From Gyrodactylus bullatarudis (lineage: Eukaryota; Platyhelminthes; Monogenea; Gyrodactylidea; Gyrodactylidae), in NCBI GenBank assembly GCA_012064415.1, contig SSNU01000275.1, forward strand, positions 38,980 to 102,979: 64,000 bases of DNA. The letters run 5' to 3'. Shown here in pieces: positions 1 to 12,400 of the stretch. Each line of letters opens with the position of its first letter. Position 1 is the stretch's first letter. A program made the translations under genes and the position numbers. The notes beneath the pieces are model-generated. The model had not been told where the DNA came from. It ran no database searches and worked only from the letters and a program-made list of their open reading frames with translations.

Positions 1-89
1 GGCGGTTGAAGGGAGAATCGCCATTTGCTAATAAAAGAACAAAATGATAGCTTTAAAAAATAGTCCAGAAAAAATTGAAAAGCCCTTGT

Positions 90-430
90 TTCAGTCATTT
101 CACTAATAACGTTAAGCTTGTTTACTAATTTCGAAAAACTGTCCACTAAAGACGAAATAATTTCTCTTCATTTCGATAAACTGTCCACTATATTCGAATA
201 GATCCTAACCTGTAATTATCTCATTTTCTTAATATTGGAAAACTCTACAGTAATTTCGTTTAAGAATTCCACTAAATTCGAGAAAATGTACACTAATTTT
301 GATAAACTCATTTGATAATTACACCTTCAATTATTCTAATTTTGGAAACTTGTCCACTAATTTTGTCAACGAGTCCTATAATATCGAAAAATTGTCCACT
401 AATTTCGTAAAATGACTGTATTTCAGATAA
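90..430. repeat. Imperfect tandem repeat, about 30-bp unit
   Basis: Diverged units built on a phrase like 'tgtccactaatttcgaaaaa' recur at least eight times (near 110, 145, 185, 265, 285, 350, 393). They lie directly downstream of the kinase gene's stop codon. I see no polyadenylation hexamer for that gene in this stretch, so its 3' UTR may run into or through the array. The array may continue off the left edge. Confidence 0.65.
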
Positions 431-431
431 A

Positions 432-3400
432 CTAACCAGAATAAATTTGATCGTGAGATTGCGTAAAACTAGTGTCCATAGTAAGATCCTCCTCTTCAAG
501 TGATTGGAATGCCTGACTGAGCCGGTTAGAGTTGAGAAGTTTTGAGGATCGAGAAGATGGTGTTCGTGAATTAATCCCACCATTACTATTATTGATGAGG
601 GTGGATGAATCTGGTTTATTAAGAGTATTCTTGTTGGAGATTTGTTGTGGTACTGATTGTGTGGAGGAGGTTTTGTTATCTGATTGTCGTTCAGCTTGCA
701 AACGCCACATTAGCGTTGCTGGCAATTGTTGTTGTTGCTTAGCTTGCAGGGAGTTGTTCAAAATCATCGAGGTAGCTGGATTAGCTATCTGAACTGTTCT
801 TATTGAGGAAGATCGATCACTGTTTCTAGTAGTTATTGAATCGAAAGTTGTTTCATTTGAGATTTTCCGATCACCATGGGCAACTGGCCATCCGGTCAGC
901 TTGTCGAGACGGGCTGATGAAAGAGAGTCAAATGTTTGCGAGGATGACATCTCAGTTTTATCGATGAACTTTCTCTGTCGTGATTTTTGACTATTCTTGA
1001 CAAGATTGTTGTTTTTAGAATTGTTAACGTTGATTTTACCATTGGAGGAGGCCTTGTTTATGCCGGAATCTTGGTAAATTTTGTTAAATACATAACTTGT
1101 CTCTAGATCTTGCCTATCAGGAGAAATTAAATCGACAAGACTAAAGGCTCTACGAAAGATTACATCGTATTCGTTAAGTCTTTCAGAGAGCATGTTCAAT
1201 GATTCAAAGTTTTGTTCTGCATTCGAGTTGAGAATGAGATTCTTTTCCTGGTTACCATACGCAGAGAGACGAACTTTGGAAGCTGAGGAAATGACTGAGT
1301 TTCTATTTGATGGTTTAACCTCGAATAAATCAACTGATATGGATTTTAAACGAGCTAGGACTCCGGTTGAACCAAACGGCTTCTTACCCAACTTTGATTC
1401 CTTACGAGTTGGTAATGGTGACTAGAAAAATAAATGTAATAATTTTGAATCGAATAAAATGAAAATCAATTCCTATATTTTTAATGGCTAGTTAAAACTC
1501 AAAATCTTGCAAAATTTAATTGAAGAAGGATAATTATTTCAAAATATAGTCATCCCCTGCTCGATATCTCTCATAGTTTAGATAAGATAACTCGTCTTTG
1601 AGCCAAGAAATGGTAATTTTAGCCATAGATTTTCGTCATCTATGTGAATGGTCGTGTTTTTAACCTATTATAAAATCAATTTAAAACGACTCCTCAATCA
1701 ATGATCGAGTTACAATGAATATCTCAGTGAGCATTTTACTACAAAATCAATAACAATATTCAGCTGAATTTGCATTTGAATTTGTGTATTATTTATCGGG
1801 TAATAAGGAGGCACATGTTAAAAACTCACAAAAATATTTTTCTCAATCTGACTGACTTTTTGCTGACTAGATAAGAGGATGGAATCTTGACTAATTTTAT
1901 TATTCCCGGAGTTTCGTAGTTTAATCTTGTTAAATAGGGTGAGTATTTCATCAAAATTTCTTGAAGAGAATGGTCTCTGTGTTTTTAGGTTGGACTGGGC
2001 TGGTTTATTAGATTGAACACATGATCCGTTTGATATGGGTCCGATTGGACTGACAACTTTGGAGCTGTTTGCAGTGCTACTGTCTGACTTGAGGCGTAAC
2101 TTCACTTGAATTTCATCTTTAACCTCTTGAGAAGTGAATGAGGTTGATGGTTTCAACAAAGTTGTCGGTTTTTGCACATTCGGTTTGGTCTCAAAGGAAT
2201 TCTCATCTGTGAATGAACTGGTTACAATTGTTGACTCTTGTTCCTTTTCAACCTGAGACGATAATACTAAAATGGAAAATTAGATAGAGCAACATTGAAA
2301 AAATGATTGAAAAAGCTAGTAATCAATAGCATGACTCATTATCTAAGACCAGATGTATTTAGATCATTTATTGCAAAATTTTCAATTGCTTGATTTCATG
2401 ATTGTACAATCAAGATTATTGGTTGAATTAGAATGATATTTAGATGACTTTGTTATTTCTTCAAAAGAGGTAAAAATTAAATTCGTATTTTGATGCATTC
2501 ACAAGGGAATAGCCATAGTAGCATGTATGTGATATGAGGTTTGTAGCGAGAAACTATTAAATTCCTATTGGTTCAAGGTTCACTGGTTATTGAGCCAATC
2601 AGATTTGATTTTATTGTCAATGAATGATTTAATTGGGCTAGTAGTGTTTTCCTCTCGTAAAGATAAACCTTTGATTTTATAGTCTTGAAGAAGGTTTTTG
2701 GAATAATAAATACAGTTTGATATTCAATCATAAGTTTTAATTTATTAATGAAATGATTTTCTTATTCCAATAGAAATGCTTAAAAGGGTGAAAATATTTT
2801 AGCAATGAGTTTTGAAACCTATACATTTCAGTCATGGATAACTTATCTTCATGGGTTTTTTTAAATTTAAATAGAAACGTACATGCATCAGCTGCCTGTT
2901 CAAGGACACTTCGAGTTTCGCACGTTTTAATACTCATTTCACCATTTGATAGTTTTGTTGGCTGATCACCTGAAACACGATTGTCTCCGTTGGCAATAGA
3001 CGAGGCAATAGATGAACCAGAAGTGGCTGTAAATCTTTTATTCAACTGTTCAATCATGGAGATGACATTGCTTCCATTGTTGGGAATAAAACTGGATGAA
3101 GAGGTACACGATGAAGTTGTATGCGTCTTTAGAGAAGAATGAGCAAGAATCTTCATAAGTGGTGATTGGGGTGTGTAGCTTAAAGAGGTCATTGAATGAA
3201 CAGAACTGCCTTTGGATTTTTTATCGAATGAAGAGGACGACTGGCTACCATCGGATGTGGTGTTCTGATGACACTTTTCTATGACGTTGTTTGGATCTTG
3301 GGCAAATGTATCGGAGGTTATATCGTTAAAAGAGGAATTATTATTATTATTGAGTATAGGGGAGGAAGAAGTTCCGTTGCGAGTGGAAGATTCAAGTTGA

Positions 3401-6400
3401 TTTCTTAGTTCAGACCTTTGAGGACCATTGCTGACAATTGAGTTTGGCGTAAGACTTGCCTTTAAGGGATCTTCGGAGCTCTGACCGGACATACTACTCT
3501 TTGATAATTCTGATTTCGTTGCTTCCATAGACATTTGAGCCCTAGGGTAAAATCATGTTTTGAATATTTTTCCAAATGGTTATGGAAATGCTATTAACTA
3601 GTAGTAACTATAGTTTCTTTTTGATAGCTCAATCCAATTCTGATCGAAGCTAATACAAATTGTTCTTATAATTCTATATAAAGTTACTTTCAACTTACCC
3701 GGATAACCAAGCGGCCTTTTGAGCAAACTTTATTCTCCTCAGTTCATTCATAAGTTCTCTGGAAAGGTTGAAAGTGAATTTAGAATGTATGTGAGAAATA
3801 CATGGTAAACTCGGTATGCAAAGAATACATTAAAAATTTATAACTATTAATTGTGAAATGTTTATTTTTAGATTAATTTAATAGTAATTTCAAAAACTTT
3901 ATCACGTAAACGTCAAATAGACAAGTTTAAATCTAGCCAATGGAGGCAGCGAAAAGAGTTTAGTTCCAATTCTAAACATTGTACAATGTCTATTGGTTAT
4001 TTATTATTATTATTATATAAACAGATATATAGAGTAAGTAAATAAAAAAAGATTGTGAATAACAAATGATGATTTAGATTCCATTCAAAGAAGCAGCAAA
4101 TGAATCTGAAGCCTTGATGATAGCAAATAAGAGTTTTTTTGTATGAATATGGGGATATGGGCCAAAGATGTATATTTAAACATTTCTATTGTATGAGGGG
4201 TAATAGAATAATTTGGTGAGAATTTTCAAGCCAATCGGATTCACTCTCTCAGTCTGAGATTCTATCTATATTTTTAATGTACAAAGTAAAAGGAAGGCAA
4301 TGAATGAATAGAATTCAGGACATGCATAGGACATGATTGAGAACAAGGACAGACAATCGCACAAAAAGTGAAAAGAGACAAGGCACCAAAATGACTTTTT
4401 GCTGGACTGATGATGAAAAAACAAACAAAAAATAAATAAATGAACGACACCATACTCATGTAATATTGAATTATTAACTTTTGAGATGAGCACAAGGAAA
4501 GAAAAAAAGGTGCACATTCAGTTGAGATAACTTGAGTATAGTCTAAGCTAGAACACTATAGAAGGAATCCTAATGATTTAATTAAGAATATAATTATCAC
4601 TTTAAATTAATATTTCATAGACATGGGTGACCAATGGGGAATGAATGTATCTGGAAAATTTCTTCAATTTTGATACTTCAATTACTGTATCCTACGAAGT
4701 GCTTAAATAGGCATAAAATTGAGTTGAAGTTGAGGATTTTCGAAATAAATAGGTAAATTTTCAACTTTGATTTTGGATAGCTCAGAAACTAAAAGAGTCA
4801 AGGGAATATTCCGTTTTTGCTCTTTGGTTAAGAAATTTTTCCTGAACAAGATGATGTCATTTCTGTCTTTCTATTTCATTCATGTTTTTCTCTATTTAAA
4901 GACAAAACACAGCAAGTCGAAAACTCTATTGTAGAATTTTTTAAGAAGCACATATCTGAAATCAAGGAAAAATTCTCTACAAAAGAGGAAAATATTATCG
5001 AGTATAATTTTTCCCGCAAAGACTGTTTAATACAAGTTTTTTTTATTTTAAATATCTTTCAGTTCAAATTATTGCTCGAGGAAGTGTTGTGTTCCACTGA
5101 TGGAACATGATGGACATGATGGGTTAAACTTGAATTTCTCCCCGAAATAAATAGACAATTCTTCTATGATTGATGAGAATTGTCCATAATGATTATTTAT
5201 TTCTCTAATAAAGCAAAAAATCAATAAAAATTTGAGGAATAACTATTCGGAGAATGCGATTAGAACAAGATCAGAATCATTGGAAAGGCAAAAGGAACTA
5301 GACCAATTGGGAATTTCGTTGAGTTAACATTAAAATATTTACTATGATCTGATTTATGGGAAGGCAGTTAAACTGGTTAGGGTTGAAGTTTTTTACTTGG
5401 CTCTAAGTTCAAATTATAGAATGTGCTCGATTAACCGTTATCATTCACAAGTTATGATGGGAAATGATGCATTGGTGCAGATTAAGGGAGCTAATTGTGT
5501 AAACCTAGTTTCATTCTCTCTTTAATAGTATCTGAAATGTTATGAAGATCAATACTTCAACCCATGATAATATAACCTAGTTTTTATCTCGACACCTTCA
5601 TGGGTCTTATGGAGTAATTAAAAGTTTGAACTAAAACGAAATAATATAGGGGTAATCATATTTATCAAGTGATAACTATTATTATTGTTGATTCAGATAC
5701 ATTAATTTTGACATGAGATTTAAGGGCTGGAGAATTTCGATTTTTAAATCCAATTTTGGTAAATTGTGAGTTTGACAGAATTCTTAATAAAGGACTTGAG
5801 AATGTTGGAACAAAACACCATTTTACCATTTGAAAAATAAAATTTTCTATAAAAATTAATTTGTGAGAATAATACGAATTCTATATATTTGATAGACAAG
5901 AATTTCTTGACTAATCACAATCCCAGAGATCGACATATTTTAGCCAATAACTTTTCTATCTAAGTCTAAAAACCCTTGATTATCATCATCATTAAGTTCT
6001 TAAAGATTTGAAGTTTTATTTTTGCTAGCTAGTATTGAGAGTGACCTGAGAGACTTTCATAACACAACAACTCAAATCTTGATGCCTGTAAGTATAAACA
6101 AAATTTATTTACACAGATTAATTGGAGAAATAAACTTTCCAGACAGATTAAATGGCTCTATAGAGTAAGATTGAATAAAATTTCAGATTTCAAAGTGTTT
6201 AAGATTATATTATTATTAATATAATATTATTTTTTACTATTATAGTCAAGATTATTTTTACTGTATTTTAATGAAATTTAACTTTCCCATTGGTCTAATG
6301 AAAGGAGGACAAGACTCAAGAGAGCCTTTTGGAAATCAGTGTAATGTTTAATTTTTGATAAAGAAAAGGAATATTTTGTTCAAATAATTAAAAATTCTTT

Positions 6401-9400
6401 AATTTTCAACGCACCTTTTAGCAGATTTAAGTGACTTGCGTATTGATGATAAAGGATGTTTAAATCCCTTAATCTTACTGTAAAATAAGCAAGTTTTCAA
6501 AGTCTCATTCAAATGAGTGAAAAGATCTATAAAGCATTGATCGTTTTATGCATACACCGAGTAAGGTTTTCACTTTTCTCATTCAAGGTCTGAGAGGAAA
6601 AGAGAAACACCCTACAACTGTTTTGCATATGGATCAACTTGAAATTGGAAATGAGTTTGAAGACAATTCTGTCATTTCAAGTTTAAATTAAATAAAAGGA
6701 GAGTACTCTTGCAAAGGAGAAGACTATTCGGTAAAAATCAAATTATTCAGCGCTTTACGATGTTTTATTCTAATTTGGTTGATTTGGATATCACCAAATA
6801 GACCTATTCCTGATGAAATTAGAAATTTTTATCTCTAAAAAAATCTAATTTTATTCTCAGAATCGATTTTAAGAAAAAAATTTAGTGATTTTGTATTTAA
6901 AATTTCAGATTGGCGCGATTTTTCCTTTTTAATTAATTACAAGGTGTGAGAAGAATGAAATGTTATTTCACTATTAGACAAAGAAACCAATTATCACTGT
7001 TAAATTTTTGAAATAACCGCCAGTTTGAATTTATATTGGATCATCCAAATTTATTAATTTTCAAGCAGTCAAATGATCGAAAAATAGGAAGTAGACTTTC
7101 ACCACGATAATGAAATGTTTCCCAACATCTCAAAAACAATATTTTTTTCCTTTTCTAGCTATGATCCGTGAAAATCTCGTTTTGTAAGATCAAAAAATAT
7201 TTACTACTCAAATTTGAAACGTTAAAGTGTGACTTTTGATACTGTATCCAAAAATCGAGATAAAATTATGAGATTTTAATGAAAAAATAAGGTTTTTGTC
7301 AGATACCCAAATTCATCGAGCTTTATATCACAACTAAGACTATTCATTCTATTCAAATTTGCCTGAGAATCAATATGGATACAACAGTGCAAGGATCTAT
7401 GATAGTAGGATCATAACTTGTTTAAATGGGGATCAAAAACCCGACAGCTTCAGTTAAAAGAATCCGTAAAAGCGCAAAATAATTTGAAATTTTCCCAACA
7501 TTCACATGTCACCCTATACAAAGGAAAGATATTTTCTTATAGCAATTTTGTGACTGAAAAAATTCCAAAGAAATTCAACAAAAGATGTGCATAGTCAAAC
7601 TGATGAACTTGATGGAGTGAAGGAAACGCGCGCTAATTTTAGTCGAATAAATAACTCGTGTTGGCTAGTACATATAATAAAATATATTTCCCATGTGTAG
7701 TGTGAGAAAGAAAGGAATATTTTGAGAATACAAAACATAGAAATCTATAGAGAACCCAAGGAAACATTCCCAATCTCCACCCCTTAGCTCCTCGTGAGTA
7801 AAACAAGACTTTTTATATCTCGGACTGGGTAGTTGGATTTTAGGCCATTGGTTTCTATAGATTTCTGGATTTCATAAAAAGTATTTGGTTTATTTATGGA
7901 TTAATCTAATTTCTCAGTAGTCAAGCACAATTGGTATTTTAAAGAGTATTCAAAATAATCATCATTAATGAATAATTTAAGGGCTAATTCTAAAATTGAC
8001 CCCTAAGAACAATTTCTTACAATTGAAACTGAAACTCATCTAGGTACAATAGATAATTTGGAATTAATATCTTTTATTTCTGATATATATATTTCTCTTG
8101 ATCACTCTTTGGCTGCAACTCACGATACTTAGTTACTGAGGATCTAGACAAGGCCACATATAACCCTAGTGCCATTTGGAAAATTTCTGCAAATTCAAGA
8201 TTTACACTGGCCTAATATTTCTAATCAGCTGAAATGACTGAACCTATATCGAAATCTATTTTAGGGAGTAATGTATTAAGAAAGTGAATTTTTTGTTGAG
8301 TATCTTGAGAAAATACGTTTAAGATTAATCCATAAATAAACTCAAGAGGGATAAAAATTAAAATCTTGAAAGAAGAATAAATATTTCTCAAGATAAACTT
8401 ACTGTCCGGATTTTTCCCCGAGATTCTTCGACGGCGATGGAGAATTGAAGAAGGGTGATATTGATGTCAGGGTTGTATTAACATTGAGCAATTGTTGTTG
8501 GAGAGCAGTTACCTTTTTTGCTTGACTAGTACTCATGTTATCGATACGAATTGAGTCGATAGAGTTTTCTGTAAAGTCATTATTACTAGAGGAAATGGAA
8601 TCCAACTTGGTGGAGGTGTTCTCAACCATACCGTTCCTCGCCAACTGCTTAGACAGGGAAGAGTTTCCTTGGTTTTTGAAGAGAAACTTTGACGGATCCT
8701 TGGTCTGTTTATCACCCATTAGCATGAGAGAAATATTCTCAAGGTTCATTGGTTCATCTGGGATGGTTATCCTATAATAATGCGAATGTTCTTTAATTAA
8801 CTTTTTCCAATAAAACAATGAAATAAGTTGATTAATTAATAATTTAATTATGTTTGAATAAGAGCTTGCAATATTAATCAAATTCATTATTATTGAATAA
8901 GACTGTTTAGCAAGAGTTTTGTATTTTCGTCAATTTTTGTTATGCTATGGATATAAACGACCTGAATTCAATGGTGAAAACGGTTTAGTTTGGATCCGAT
9001 TTTTATGATATCAGTGTGGCAATACCAAAAACAAGTATATGATGTAGCTATTATTCAGTATGACGAGTTAAATAGCTACATTCTGGTGTATCATAGAACA
9101 TATATATTTGTCTTTGGTGTTGCCACAAGAACACTGAGATGAAAAAAACTCGGTTCAAAACTTCTGATCCAATATCGGCAGAGATTCCCCAATCAATTGA
9201 AAGACGATTTTCACCATTGAATTCAGCGTGTTAAAATCTATAACATATCAGAATATCACGAAAATACAAAACTTGAACTTCAAATTCGCATAACAGTGTA
9301 ATTTATCATTCAGATCGGTATTTCCAAAGATACGAGCAGAGTGAATTCTTATTCAGATCTCCATTCATCATCGTAGAACCTGGAACCCTACTTTTAAAAG

Positions 9401-12400
9401 TGTAATATTATGCAAGCTCTTTTAGTTGATTGAAGGAAAGTTGAATTAGGAATGAGAAAACTCAATGAAGTCTATGCGGAATAAATGAAAAGCATTTATC
9501 TTGAATTAACTCCACCAGAAATCAAAACCATATTTCGAAAGAATGGTTGAACTTGAACCTTGGTTTGATGACTTCTTTCCTGTGGAAGATTATCATGAAA
9601 GTAATAATTAGTTTTTTAATGTAATTTCATATATTGAGATATTGTAAAATTTGTGGTACCATAATTAATAATATTTTGAGAGGTTTGCTTTATGTATATG
9701 CCTGGTTATCTCTACAGTATTCATTATTTCGAACCTGTTATTTCCCTGTTAGTCCTGTTAGTAGAAAAAGACTTGTTCTGGAATAACAAAAGATAGCTAT
9801 TCAAGGATTAGATTAATTTACTCAATCAGAGTTTAGGTTCGACTATATAATGATTACTTTTGTTCATCAAATGTGTCAAGAATCAGTGACTCGAATTAAA
9901 CTGATTTGTGAATGAATCATCAAATGATTCATCAAAAACTTAAGAATTACACTTAAAAATTAATTCAAAACGCTTGGGGAGAGTTCTCAAAAACAAGTTT
10001 TTCTCACTCTAGTCCTTCCAAGTCGTAATCATCTTTCTTAGATTTGATCATCCCCTGGCCTAGGACGTCACCGTGGTCATCTTCAGCTTCATCATCATCC
10101 TCTTCTTCGTCATCATCGTCGTCATCCTCATCAGAATTTCCATGAATACGAAATCCAAATTCACTAACACGATCTTCACTTTGACATTCCTAATATAAAA
10201 ATGAATACATGAATGATAGAAGGTAGTAAGGTAGTAAAGAAGATGTGTGGACATGTTGAAACCGTGAATTAGGGAATCATAGAATTAACTAGTTAAAAAC
10301 ATGAACTAGCTGCAGTTAAAATTCAGGTAAAATCTGTTACAGTGAAAATGGGAAATCAGTGAGTGGACAGAAATCACTAATGAAAGTGGGAAACCAGTGA
10401 AAATGGGAAAAATTTAATTCATTTCCCATTTTCACTGGTTGTTTCCTGAAATCATATATCTGGTGTACTATCTATTCCAGGTATATGCGTGAATGATTTA
10501 TTGATGTCATCATACACTGTGTATTACACGTAAGAGGGGGATTTTATTCTATTTTATTAATCTCTTTGGTTGGTCCAAGGATTAGGTATTCTTATCTAGG
10601 GGCTAAAGAGAGAGTAGTTTTAATTTAAAACTTTTAAATAAATTAGTTTTTAAAAATATGACTGAGGAACCGAGTGTATCAAGAGTTGTATTTTCAAACT
10701 TTTAAAAATTCTTTCTAAACTTGAATTTTATCACGTAACTATTGACTAAAACTAGAAAATTTACCTTAGTAAATAATATGAAATCAATATAACTTTGTAT
10801 ATGAAACTAGAGATTACCTGAAATTAAATTTTAACCAACTAAATTACTCAGAACTTGGGTACCAACCGAAGAGATAAATGAAATAAAATGCCCTCCAACC
10901 CTGATCATTATGAGAGCCAATCAGATTTATTTATATTTTTCTTTTGTAAAATAATGCTTGACTCTGTTGGTGTTAGAGTTTCCGAGTTTGATAGAGGTAG
11001 AGGGATCTAAGATTCATTTTAGGTGTTATTTTAGAATTTTCTGATAAGAAAACCTGTTTGAAACTGATTCAGGAATAGTAAAATTTTTACTCAATAAGTC
11101 AGTTCGAGTTACTTGGAGAATTACTGTAACTCTAAATTCCAGTATTCTTTGCCATGTAATAATAAATAGACTACTCTACTTGAGAAGAATTTTGGTTACT
11201 TATTGGTACAGTTAGACTTGTGACCTCCAGATATACAATAATACAATGAATTATTAATCCATATTGATAATTTTCAAAAATCTAATGAAATCAGGTAAAA
11301 AGTATGCAAGTATGATATACGATGTACCTTGTTAATATATATGGTATATGATCGGTGTATAATTTCAGGGAGGATTGTGAATAAAACAGAAATTAATAAT
11401 TTACCTGAATTTTAACTGGTTCATGTTTTTAACTAGTTAATTCTATGATTCCCTAATTCACGGTTTCAACTGTAACGAACTTAGCAGTCTGGTAGTAAAT
11501 GTCTCTTCATGATCAAACACAGGAAAGCAATGCTTAGTATGTATGTGAATATTAAATTGAATGTGGTCAATTAACTATAATTAATTAGAGGAAAGAACAG
11601 ACAGACAGAGATCTTTTCTAGAAGCTTATAAATGAAGAATATTTCATTAGACAATGTTATAGATGATAAAACCCCAACTTCAAGGTCTCTGGTACACTGA
11701 GACACGCGGCAAGGCCTTACATGTCAAAACAAGTGCAAACTTTGAAAAATCACGAGATATGATCTTAGTGACCTTTTTTGGAGTCAATTTCAAATACATT
11801 TTATCGATAATACTTACATCTTCAACATCAGCAAGACCATCATCACTTCGGCTGAGATTTGACTTTCTCGGTCCATATTGCTCTTCAAGATCTTCCAATG
11901 TAATTCGACTATGCAAGGAGTTCATAGAATCCAATCTGGAAATTTTGCAAGATTCCTGATTATCTATAACCCCGTTAATTCCGGTGTTTGATTTTGATTC
12001 GTCAAGTTCCTGTTTATTCTCTTGCTTGGCATTCACGTCAGTATCGCTACCTTGGTCAGTATGCTGCTGTTCAGTAAAGGTTTCCATAGTGGATGAGTGT
12101 TTTATCACAATGATGGGTTCCGGATTAGTTTCATTAACAAGGGGTACTTTCTTATCTTCAATAAGGGATATGTCAGGCGGAAGCCCCGGTAGGTCAGTGT
12201 CTTCTGATTCATCCTCTTCAGAAGAGGAATTCTCGAAGGAAGATTCTTCGTTATCTTCAGAGGAATCGGTTTCCTCAGAACTACTCTCCTCATCGTCATC
12301 TTCTTCATCAGAGCTGACATCATCATCGTCAGATGATTCTTCATCCTCGGAGGAAGATTCCTCTTCTGATGTTTCAAGGTCTGACCCAGAATCTGTGGTA

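Noticed and set aside
4266..4517. Hydrophobic 83-codon open frame on the minus strand
   Set aside because: Lies inside kinase intron 10 in AT-rich sequence with no known domain. The Phe/Leu/Ser richness is what a random T-rich strand gives.
10008..10020. Stop codon at the end of kinase exon 9 as the natural end of the protein
   Set aside because: The stop overlaps a GTGAGA donor whose phase matches the acceptor at 8771, and no AATAAA follows on that strand. I kept the spliced model but flagged the doubt.
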